A DNA stretch of 9,105 nucleotides from contig DAOUWQ010000025.1 of assembly GCA_030667035.1 (NCBI GenBank), forward strand, positions 1-9,105. The letters are read 5' to 3'. This document shows, in pieces, positions 1 to 5,693 of this stretch. The notes beneath the pieces were generated by a model, which saw only the letters and a list, made by a program, of their open reading frames with translations, searched no databases and was not told where the DNA came from. The first letter of the stretch is position 1. Every line of letters starts with the position of its first letter. The translations under genes and the position numbers were made by a program. This stretch comes from Candidatus Heimdallarchaeota archaeon. Its GTDB lineage: Archaea; Asgardarchaeota; Heimdallarchaeia; JABLTI01.

Positions 1-134
1 CAAGTCTTAACAAAAGGTTCGGGTTTTTGGGTTTTAAAATCTGAGAAAACATAAGTTTAAGTAGTTCAAAGAATTTTATTTCTAATGGAAAACCTAAAAA
101 AGAGGTAAAAATCCTTAAACATAATTGAAAAATT

Positions 135-255
135 GCCGAGGTGGCCTAGCCTGGTAGGGCGATTGCCTGGAATTTTCTATTTCAAGTAATGAGCAATATA
201 CCGGTAAGCAATTGTGTGAAAGCACGCGCGAGTTCGAATCTCGTCCTCGGCACCA
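135..255 (+). tRNA. tRNA-Ser(GGA) with a 34-nt archaeal intron, encoded CCA
   Basis: Acceptor strands 135-141 and 245-251 pair perfectly (7 bp). The D arm is 144-160 with G18G19 at 153-154, and the T arm is 228-244 with loop TTCGAAT. The anticodon stem is ATTGC (162-166) with GCAAT (208-212); the spliced loop reads CTGGAAA, anticodon GGA (169-171). The variable region 213-227 forms a hairpin (GTGT/GCAC, loop GAAA), so this is a class II tRNA, which with GGA means serine. The intron is 173-206, after canonical position 37. A bulge-helix-bulge fits: 167-170 pairs with 201-204, bulges 171-173 and 205-207, and cutting after the second bulge base gives exactly this intron. CCA is encoded at 253-255. 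The discriminator base is A252, whereas serine tRNAs normally carry G. Confidence is high for the gene and good for the isotype. Confidence 0.93.
173..206 (+). other. tRNA-Ser intron (bulge-helix-bulge type)
   Basis: This 34-nt insert lies between canonical tRNA positions 37 and 38, the commonest archaeal tRNA intron site. A four-pair central helix (167-170 with 201-204, one G-T pair) and two 3-nt bulges meet the splicing endonuclease rule. The helix inside the intron is weak: four pairs, 178-181 with 195-198. The intron carries its own GCAAT at 193-197, a second copy of the 3' anticodon-stem strand. Confidence 0.82.
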
Positions 256-340
256 AAACCTTTTCTCTGTATGTATTGTTTTAGTTGAATACTTTCTGCT
301 ATCTCCATTCCTTGTTTTTTTTAATGCTAGTTTAGGTCTT

Positions 341-349
341 TTTATACAA
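341..349 (+). promoter_or_regulatory. TATA-like box for the 389-709 gene
   Basis: TTTATACAA lies about 40 bases before the ATG at 389. With usual archaeal spacing, transcription would start near 370 and leave a leader of about 20 nt. The region is AT-rich, so this is a modest call. The T-run at 315-322 just upstream could end the tRNA transcript. Confidence 0.4.
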
Positions 350-388
350 AAGTTGGAGTATATTATTGAGAACTATGAGTCGATAATT

Positions 389-709
389 ATGGCTGAAAGT
401 GCTATTAATAATAATAAAGAGAACAATAACAAAGGGTTTAGAAATACTTACGGAACAAAGATTTGTGATATCATTCACTTCTATAATAAACAACGTTCAA
501 ATAGTTTACAAGTTTTTGTTGAAGATCCTTATCTTAAGAATGGTCAATGGCCTACCAGTGGGTCTATTCGTCTTGTTCTAACAAAATTTGGTGAACCAAA
601 TCAAATTAACGCAATTAAACTGACTTTTGCTGAAGCAACTGAACTTATCTTCCGATTACAAAGCGGTCTGCAATCTTCCTTTAGCAAAGAAGCTGCTCTT
701 AGAAAATAA
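389..709 (+). CDS. Small protein of unknown function (106 aa)
   Basis: I do not recognise the family. The ATG at 389 is chosen because the frame upstream runs back into the tRNA and encodes an implausible hydrophobic lead; a TATA-like box sits about 40 bases before it. Residues 6-15 are a polar Asn/Lys/Glu-rich stretch. From about residue 38 the pattern suggests beta strands (LQVFVED, SIRLVL, INAIKLTF) followed by one amphipathic helix (AEATELIFRLQSGL, 81-94). A strand-rich core with a final helix is the general plan of PC4/whirly-type single-stranded nucleic-acid-binding domains, but that is only a resemblance in layout. There is no signal peptide or membrane segment, so it is probably cytoplasmic. 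It appears to be transcribed alone, with a T7 run at 718-724 just after the stop. Confidence 0.7.
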   Translation: MAESAINNNKENNNKGFRNTYGTKICDIIHFYNKQRSNSLQVFVEDPYLKNGQWPTSGSIRLVLTKFGEPNQINAIKLTFAEATELIFRLQSGLQSSFSKEAALRK

Positions 710-717
710 CCCGAAAC

Positions 718-724
718 TTTTTTT
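718..724 (+). terminator. Poly-T tract after the 106-aa gene
   Basis: A run of seven T begins 9 bases after the stop at 709, and further T-rich runs follow up to about 780. Archaeal RNA polymerase often terminates at such tracts without a hairpin. Confidence 0.5.
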
Positions 725-822
725 CTTCTTTAGAAGGTTTTTTGGACCTTCAAATCATCTTTTTTTGCTGTTTTTTCCTTACTTTTACCCTTCTATAATA
801 GGAAAAGTCGAATAGTTCAAAT

Positions 823-830
823 AATTATAT
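823..830 (+). promoter_or_regulatory. TATA-like box for the membrane-protein operon
   Basis: AATTATAT lies 26-33 bases before the ATG at 856. At normal archaeal spacing the transcript would start almost at the start codon, giving a nearly leaderless mRNA. That agrees with the absence of a Shine-Dalgarno sequence there. Confidence 0.4.
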
Positions 831-855
831 TGTTTGCATTAATCAGAATAATTGT

Positions 856-1740
856 ATGGAATTGATAATCTTGAGAAGTTCAAACAGTGGTGCAATTTGG
901 CTAATTTTATCTGGAGCAGCAGTGGGCTTTGCTATGTCCCTCATTCTTGCTTCAATATTATATTTACAGTATTTGATCCCTATCTTCATTCTCTTAGTAA
1001 TCAGTGGTTTCATCTGTGGTAGAGTTATTGGTAGAAGTGGTGGAGAATTTTCCGTAGATACGAAAAGTTATGCCCTTATTTTAGAAGGAATAATTTTTGG
1101 AATAGTTTTTGATTTGATGCGCTTCAGATATGACTGGTTAATTAATATCTTCAAGTATATCGCTCTTGGAACCTTTTTCATCCTATTCGCAATAATTTAC
1201 AAACGCAATCTAGCTGAATATTCAAAAGATCATTTTGACGATGGACCATATTTTGCAATAATGCGCCCTTCAATTCTTTACATTTTAGCTGGTTGTAATT
1301 TCGCTATTGCAATAAATACTATCGTTGAAGCTTTTATGGGCTCTTCGTATTTCCTAGTATTGTTACCCTTAATGGTGCTTTTCGGAATTTTGTTGATGAT
1401 TTTCACAAAAGCTGACTTCGATTTGTTGAACACGGAGTCTGGTGTTTGGAATCAGCTATTTGCAGGTATGATGCTCGGTTTTGCTTATGATTTAGCACTC
1501 TTTAGAGTAATCTTGTGGCAAGATATTGCCAAATTATTCATTGTTTGTCTAATGTTTACTGTTACTGCTTTAGTAATTCGAATGAAGAAACCAACAAAGA
1601 TGGGAGTTGGTGATATTTCCCTCGAGTTAGAATCTACTAAACCCCGTAAGAAAAAATCTTCAGTTGTTGGCGAAATCTCTTTTGCTGAGAAAAAGCCTCG
1701 TAGCAAATCAAAAAAACCCACATCCAAAAAGAGGAGATAA
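856..1740 (+). CDS. Polytopic membrane protein with internal duplication and basic tail (294 aa)
   Basis: Family not recognised. About eight hydrophobic segments can be seen, near residues 13-37, 39-58, 71-88, 98-115, 139-158, 164-184, 199-216 and 224-241. The first four and last four look like copies of one unit: the third helix of each half carries a G-x-x-x-G-x-x-[FY]-D-L-x-x-F-R pattern (GIIFGIVFDLMRFR at 78-91 and GMMLGFAYDLALFR at 204-217), followed by a similar Trp-containing turn and a fourth helix ending in basic residues. The tail from about 242 is hydrophilic and very Lys/Arg-rich (KKPRSKSKKPTSKKRR at the end), so it probably faces the cytoplasm. The stop lies 6 bases before the ATG of the next gene, whose ribosome site sits inside this reading frame, so the two are translated from one message and may act together at the cell surface. 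No transporter motif is visible; a function cannot be given. Confidence 0.8.
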   Translation: MELIILRSSNSGAIWLILSGAAVGFAMSLILASILYLQYLIPIFILLVISGFICGRVIGRSGGEFSVDTKSYALILEGIIFGIVFDLMRFRYDWLINIFKYIALGTFFILFAIIYKRNLAEYSKDHFDDGPYFAIMRPSILYILAGCNFAIAINTIVEAFMGSSYFLVLLPLMVLFGILLMIFTKADFDLLNTESGVWNQLFAGMMLGFAYDLALFRVILWQDIAKLFIVCLMFTVTALVIRMKKPTKMGVGDISLELESTKPRKKKSSVVGEISFAEKKPRSKSKKPTSKKRR

Positions 1741-1746
1741 TTGCCA

Positions 1747-3144
1747 ATGCGCCGAAACAGCTTTAAGATTTTTCTTCTCTTTACCACTTTCTTGGTACCA
1801 TTGCTCTTTGCTCCTCTTACAGTTGGTTATACTCAAGCAGCACCTGGTGATGATTTTCCTAAATTCGGTTTTAGTTATATTAATGGTATAGCTGGTGCAA
1901 CAGAGTTAGAGGAAGCAGGATATCAAAAAGCGGTTGATATGGGTGCTTCTATCGAACATCGGGAATATAGCTGGAGCTATCTTGCTTTTTCTATTAGTCG
2001 AGTATATGAATGGAAACAATTATTCATTAATAAATTTCCAGAAATAGAAGCTTCTATTGCCGTAGGTGTTATTAGTAATAATTTCAGTGTCCTAACTTCA
2101 GAATTCAATTTTACTAGATATACAACTATACCCACACCTGAGTCTAATCTTACTCGATTTAATGATCCTTTGGTCCTCGCCAAACTCCAAAATCTCACAG
2201 ACATTATTCTTGGTACTATAGGAGGGTTCAGTTATATCAGCTTCGGAAACGAAGTAAATGGTTTCTTTGAAACCTATTTTGATTATACAACTGAGACAAT
2301 GACTAATACAGTAATGCTTGATGATTATGTCAATCTTACTGAACAAATGTATACTTACGTTCAAACGAATTATCCTACTGTAAAAGTAATGATGAGTTTT
2401 CGTAATCAAATAACTTCAGATCCGATAAACATTGCTGCAATAATTGATCGCTTCAACGATTCCTGCGATATATATTCTATGGCTGGCAGAATCTTCACGA
2501 ATGACTATGGTTTTCTCGAGAATCTCTCACAAGATGATTTAGTTGATCGCTTCACGAGCTTCATTGATCTTTGTGGGTCCAAGAATTTTGCAGTTACTAA
2601 CATTTATACTATCTCTGATAGCAGTGCGGGTGGGTCTGAATTATACCAAGCTAATTTCATTCGAACATTGTTTCAACTTGCAGGTGACTATTCTGATAAA
2701 ATGGAATTTCTCTGCTGGTATCATATTTTTGATTTGCCACGAGGGTATCTTGGAATGTTATTTAATCCATACTTAGAAGCTCAACGCTCTCTTGGTTTAT
2801 TAACAGAATTTGGTGATTACAAATTATCTTATCATGCTTGGATAGAAGAAATGCGTGCTCTTAATCTAATACCAAATTATTTTGCACCTTGGAAGATTGC
2901 ACTATATTCTATAACCCTAACAGCAATAGGTGGATTTTTGGTTTTCGCTTACGTAATGGAAGGTATTGACATCTATAAGAAACAACAAGAAAAAGATGCA
3001 ACTCCTGATGAAATTGATTTTGAACAAAAAACAAAAGAACCTACCAAAAAGAAGAAACGCAAAACAAAGGGTACTATCATCTTTGATGCAAGTTATTCCT
3101 ATGATGAAACTGAAGAATCAGAAACAGCTGAAGAGGAGAAGTAA
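1747..3144 (+). CDS. Secreted, membrane-anchored TIM-barrel (glycoside-hydrolase-like) protein (465 aa)
   Basis: The ATG at 1747 is preferred to the TTG at 1741, because GGAG at 1733-1736 sits 10 bases before the ATG but only 4 before the TTG. Residues 1-31 form a signal peptide (MRRNSFKIF, hydrophobic core, likely cut after TQA). The ectodomain to about 380 reads like a clan GH-A (beta/alpha)8 barrel: FGFSYINGI on a first strand, and ISFGNEVNGFF (165-174), where E169 fits the acid/base Glu of the N-E pair. The later strand that normally gives the nucleophile (T-E-I-G type) reads AVTNIYTISDSS (282-293), with Asn285 where Glu is expected, so activity is doubtful. Seven N-x-S/T sequons (N112, 121, 134, 149, 196, 237, 259) all lie outside the membrane. 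A helix at about 384-404 is followed by a Lys-rich cytoplasmic tail (KKKKRKTKG, 434-442) and an acidic end. The fold assignment is by motif only. Confidence 0.72.
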   Translation: MRRNSFKIFLLFTTFLVPLLFAPLTVGYTQAAPGDDFPKFGFSYINGIAGATELEEAGYQKAVDMGASIEHREYSWSYLAFSISRVYEWKQLFINKFPEIEASIAVGVISNNFSVLTSEFNFTRYTTIPTPESNLTRFNDPLVLAKLQNLTDIILGTIGGFSYISFGNEVNGFFETYFDYTTETMTNTVMLDDYVNLTEQMYTYVQTNYPTVKVMMSFRNQITSDPINIAAIIDRFNDSCDIYSMAGRIFTNDYGFLENLSQDDLVDRFTSFIDLCGSKNFAVTNIYTISDSSAGGSELYQANFIRTLFQLAGDYSDKMEFLCWYHIFDLPRGYLGMLFNPYLEAQRSLGLLTEFGDYKLSYHAWIEEMRALNLIPNYFAPWKIALYSITLTAIGGFLVFAYVMEGIDIYKKQQEKDATPDEIDFEQKTKEPTKKKKRKTKGTIIFDASYSYDETEESETAEEEK

Positions 3145-3162
3145 TTAATCCTCTTCCTCCAA

Positions 3163-3170
3163 TCTTTTTT
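3163..3170 (+). terminator. Poly-T tract after the TIM-barrel gene
   Basis: CTTTTTTA follows the stop at 3144 by about 20 bases, the expected position for an archaeal T-tract terminator of the two-gene plus-strand unit. Confidence 0.45.
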
Positions 3171-3174
3171 ATTA

Positions 3175-3318
3175 CTACTCAGGAAACTCGGTTACTTTCT
3201 TTCGAAATTCCTTTTCAGGGTAAATATATCCTTGTCTTGGAGGCATGCTATTATAGACTTTTTCAATGTCAATAACGCCATGCGATCCTCTGAACCCTTG
3301 GAATGTTCCTTTTACATT
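3175..3318 (-). pseudogene. Possible gene remnant or small unrecognised ORF (47 codons, no normal start)
   Basis: On the minus strand a frame stays open from 3318 to a TAG at 3175-3177. Its translation is protein-like in composition, for example GFRGSHGVIDIEKVY and PPRQGYIYPEKEFRKK. It has no ATG, GTG or TTG near its beginning; the only ATG gives 23 residues. An in-frame TGA lies just upstream at 3319-3321. It may be the tail of a decayed gene or a chance open frame; no family is recognised. Apart from this, the 3145-3440 interval holds only T-tracts and one hairpin. Confidence 0.22.
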
Positions 3319-3339
3319 TCAATTATAATATAAAAAATA

Positions 3340-3360
3340 GCACCACCAATTTTCTGGTGC
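3340..3360. repeat. Hairpin in the convergent gap
   Basis: GCACCA at 3340-3345 pairs with TGGTGC at 3355-3360 across a 9-nt loop. It stands between two convergent genes. No T-run follows directly on the plus strand, but on the minus strand it is followed by TATTTTTTAT, so it could act as a back-up terminator for vps22 transcripts. Confidence 0.4.
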
Positions 3361-3420
3361 AGTTTATTAATGTCGAAAATAGATAATTAGAATTACTTTA
3401 TAATCTTTTGACTAAATTAC

Positions 3421-3437
3421 TAAGAAAAAAAGAAAAG
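3421..3437 (-). terminator. T-rich terminator after vps22
   Basis: Read on the minus strand, T-runs of four and seven, each broken by C, follow within a few bases of the vps22 stop (TAA at 3441-3443). This matches archaeal T-tract termination. Confidence 0.5.
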
Positions 3438-3440
3438 ATA

Positions 3441-4166
3441 TTATCTTCCACCTAAACCGGGGAAGTAATATTTTTTACCTTCAGCGTAGCTGGCATCTAC
3501 TCGAGCTATACCAGTATCTCGCATTGCTTCTAATGCACGCTCGCTTCTTTCTTGATTCCAACTTGTTTTCATAATTAGTTCTTCAATTGAGATCCAACCT
3601 TTTCTGGTTGATAGAGTTAAAACTTCTTCTTGATCTTCAGAAAGATTCGCTGGAATAAATTCGACTAATTTTACGCCACCTTTTAATTCTCTTACCTCTG
3701 GGATAACTTTTGCATCAGAGAGTTTACTGATTGATGTTACGACATCTTTTACGGGAATTATTTTACCAGGGCGTCCTTTGTTTACAAGGATAACTACTTC
3801 TCCTAAAGTCATTAATCCACCAGTATATTCTTGAACTTCTTTTGCTTTTTCGAGAATCTCGACACCAAGGCGTTCAAAGAAATCGCCTCCACCTATCTTA
3901 TCCCAGAAAGAAGCACTCTCTTTCCATTCATAAACTCCAAGTTCATCTGGTAATCCTAATTCTTGTCTTAGTTCTACCAATTTATTGTAGGAATCTTCAT
4001 TTCCTGTAATATCTTTTTTCCATTTCTTTTCAAATTTCTTAAGACGACTTTGAAGTTCTCGAATGTTTTCGAGCATAATTTCTAAATCTTTAATCATTAT
4101 TTCTGCTTCTTTTCCTTTGAAAGCAGATTTTATTCTGATTTTCTTTTCTATTTCTCTTAAACCCAT
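3441..4166 (-). CDS. vps22: ESCRT-II subunit Vps22 (EAP30/SNF8 family)
   Basis: The 241-residue protein follows the whole plan of eukaryotic Vps22/SNF8. A basic start (MGLREIEKKIRIKSAFKG) leads into a coiled coil at about 22-58. The EAP30 core has FWDKIGGGDFFERLGVEILE-type sequence (88-106), corresponding to FWS..GVGDFYYELGVQIIE in animals. Two winged helices follow: GGLMTLGEVVILVNKGR (116-132) up to GGVKLVEFIPANLS (163-176), then EEVLTLSTRKGWISIEEL (180-197) up to ARVDASYAEGKKYYFPGLG. In eukaryotes Vps22 is the single central subunit of the Y-shaped ESCRT-II, binding two Vps25 copies and joining ESCRT-I to ESCRT-III on membranes. No Vps25 gene is in the window. It has its own promoter and is cut off from vps23-vps28 by a convergent RNA methyltransferase gene. 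Length matches the family. Very secure. Confidence 0.93.
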   Translation of the reverse strand: MGLREIEKKIRIKSAFKGKEAEIMIKDLEIMLENIRELQSRLKKFEKKWKKDITGNEDSYNKLVELRQELGLPDELGVYEWKESASFWDKIGGGDFFERLGVEILEKAKEVQEYTGGLMTLGEVVILVNKGRPGKIIPVKDVVTSISKLSDAKVIPEVRELKGGVKLVEFIPANLSEDQEEVLTLSTRKGWISIEELIMKTSWNQERSERALEAMRDTGIARVDASYAEGKKYYFPGLGGR

Positions 4167-4199
4167 TTTGTTTCATTCCTTGGTATATAGCTTAGCTTT

Positions 4200-4207
4200 G
4201 TATAATT
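4200..4207 (-). promoter_or_regulatory. TATA-like box for vps22
   Basis: Minus-strand AATTATAC lies about 35-40 bases before the vps22 ATG, placing the transcript start near 4177 with a leader of about 10 nt. A second TATA-like stretch at 4183-4188 is too close to the ATG to serve that start. Confidence 0.35.
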
Positions 4208-4253
4208 ACTCATTATAACCTTTCTATTTATGAGTAAACTAAGTATTAATTGG

Positions 4254-4267
4254 TAAATAAAATTTTA
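4254..4267 (+). promoter_or_regulatory. TATA-like box for the RNA methyltransferase gene
   Basis: TAAATAAAATTTTA lies about 60 bases before the ATG at 4327. A transcript start near 4287 would leave a leader of about 40 nt. The spacer 4167-4326 is the shared divergent promoter region with vps22. Confidence 0.33.
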
Positions 4268-4326
4268 AACGTTCTCTTATTAAGAAGATTAATGCAATTG
4301 TAAGTTTAGTGAGTCTTGATGTAGTA

Positions 4327-5652
4327 ATGAACTCGACAAATAGAGCTAATATTGATGTCCGCAAAGAAGTTATTTCAATATTGAAGCAATTTGAAGATTC
4401 TCCACAAGCTTTACGACAAATTATTCGTCAATATCTTAATACACATTCATTTTCATTTCCTATTGCAGCAAGGATTCAATCTTTGTCTTTAGGTGTTATT
4501 CAATATAAGAACACGATAGATTTTATTCTTAACCGGAGCCGCTTTCATCTCTCTCTTAAAGAAATTCCTCAAATAGATTTACTTCGTCTTCGATTAGCGC
4601 TTTTTGAGGGTCGTTGGCAAAAAACTCCTATTCAACAACTTGATTCTTTTTTGAAGGAAAAAATATACATTAAGATTCTGGAAAAAGCGCTTAATTTAAA
4701 TCTCGTTTCTGCAGTTAAATCGATGAAATCTGAGGAACAGAACAGTATTCTCTATTCACACCCCACTTTTCTTATTCACACACTCACTGAAAAATTAGGT
4801 GAACAGGAAACAATTTCTCTTATGAAGAAAAATAATAGTCCGTCTATTTCATATCTTCGTATAAATCAGTTAATTGCAAATCCAAATGAAATTCTCTCTT
4901 CTTTGATTGAAAAGGGAATAATTTTAGATCAAGATAAAGATCTTCCATTTCTTTATGTTATCAAAGATGGCATGAAAGCATTGATTGATACTGATGCTTT
5001 CAAAACTGGCAAGGCATTCATCCAAGATAAAGCAAGTGTATTGGCTGTCAAAACACTTGATCCACAACCTGGTGATTTCATTTGGGATGCTTGTGCAGCA
5101 CCCGGAATGAAAACCCATCTAATTTGGGAATTTATGAAAGGCAAAGGAACTCTGGTTGCTAGTGATATACACTATCAACGATTGCATAGCGCACAACAAC
5201 GTTTTCTGAGTTATGGTATCGATCAAGTAGAATGGATTCATACTGATGCTGCAAATTCTTCAATTTCTAATGCTAAAAAAATTCTCATCGATGCTCCTTG
5301 TACATCTACTGGAATAATTCAAAGTCACCCTTCTTATAAATGGCGTTTGAATAAGAAATGGCTCTTTTCAATTATGACTATTCAAAATAAAATTTTAGAT
5401 GGAATTATCTCTAAATATTTGGATAAACCTGGGACAGAAATTCTATATTCCACTTGCTCAATTCTACCTCATGAGGGTGAAAATCAAATTGACTCTGTTT
5501 TAGATCGCTATAATGTTGAACTAATGAAAGGTCCGAATTTTGGGCGTGAAGGCTATCCTAATTTCAAATGTTCTAAAGAAGTTCGAAGGCTATTTCCGCA
5601 TACGGATGATACAAATGGTTTTTTCATTGCTCATCTAAAAATTAGTGAATAA
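4327..5652 (+). CDS. RsmB/NSUN-type RNA cytosine-C5 methyltransferase with NusB-like N-terminus
   Basis: This SAM-dependent enzyme methylates C5 of cytosine in rRNA or tRNA. Numbered from the ATG at 4327 (441 aa; an in-frame GTG at 4309 would add six residues), residues 10-135 are helical and NusB-like (LRQIIRQYL, ARIQSLSLGVIQYKNTIDFIL). An RxN motif (YLRINQL, 176-182) and GKAFIQDKAS (228-237) precede the Rossmann domain. Motif I is DACAAPGMKT (254-263), motif IV DAPCTSTG (322-329) and motif VI YSTCSILPHEGENQ (374-387). The catalytic cysteine is C377 of the TC pair and the release cysteine C325 of the PC pair; both are present. The end (RLFPHTDDTNGFFIAHLK) is typical. The NusB-plus-methylase plan is that of bacterial RsmB (16S C967), so a bacterial origin is possible. 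Substrate cannot be told from sequence. Transcribed alone. Confidence 0.92.
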   Translation: MNSTNRANIDVRKEVISILKQFEDSPQALRQIIRQYLNTHSFSFPIAARIQSLSLGVIQYKNTIDFILNRSRFHLSLKEIPQIDLLRLRLALFEGRWQKTPIQQLDSFLKEKIYIKILEKALNLNLVSAVKSMKSEEQNSILYSHPTFLIHTLTEKLGEQETISLMKKNNSPSISYLRINQLIANPNEILSSLIEKGIILDQDKDLPFLYVIKDGMKALIDTDAFKTGKAFIQDKASVLAVKTLDPQPGDFIWDACAAPGMKTHLIWEFMKGKGTLVASDIHYQRLHSAQQRFLSYGIDQVEWIHTDAANSSISNAKKILIDAPCTSTGIIQSHPSYKWRLNKKWLFSIMTIQNKILDGIISKYLDKPGTEILYSTCSILPHEGENQIDSVLDRYNVELMKGPNFGREGYPNFKCSKEVRRLFPHTDDTNGFFIAHLKISE

Positions 5653-5667
5653 AAAATAAATGAATAA

Positions 5668-5693
5668 AGAAAAGATATAGATTGATCTTTTCT
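5668..5693. terminator. Bidirectional hairpin terminator between convergent genes
   Basis: AGAAAAGAT (5668-5676) is repeated inverted as ATCTTTTCT (5685-5693), a perfect 9-bp stem with an 8-nt loop. The T4 run lies inside each stem arm rather than after it. The element fills nearly the whole 39-bp gap between the methyltransferase stop (5652) and the minus-strand gene, and overlaps the latter's TAG stop (5692-5694), so both transcripts would end here. Confidence 0.55.

Noticed and set aside
1..54. Possible C-terminal end of a plus-strand CDS (17 codons to a TAA)
   Set aside because: The fragment is too short to separate from a chance open frame, and nothing recognisable is in it.
193..197. 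GCAAT at 193-197 as the true anticodon-stem strand with a shorter intron
   Set aside because: This would leave a 30-nt variable region and no bulge-helix-bulge, while the copy at 208-212 gives a normal class II arm and correct splice sites.
212..388. Upstream extension of the 106-aa gene into the tRNA
   Set aside because: It would begin with TTG inside the tRNA variable arm and add a lead covering the tRNA 3' end and the probable promoter; the ATG at 389 fits better.
1485..1787. Minus-strand 100-codon open frame across the membrane-protein/TIM-barrel junction
   Set aside because: It is antisense to two well-supported genes and arises from their Lys-rich codons; no start signal is seen.
2098..2409. 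Minus-strand 103-codon open frame inside the TIM-barrel gene
   Set aside because: The composition is unlike a protein, and it lies wholly within a gene with signal peptide, motifs and anchor on the other strand.
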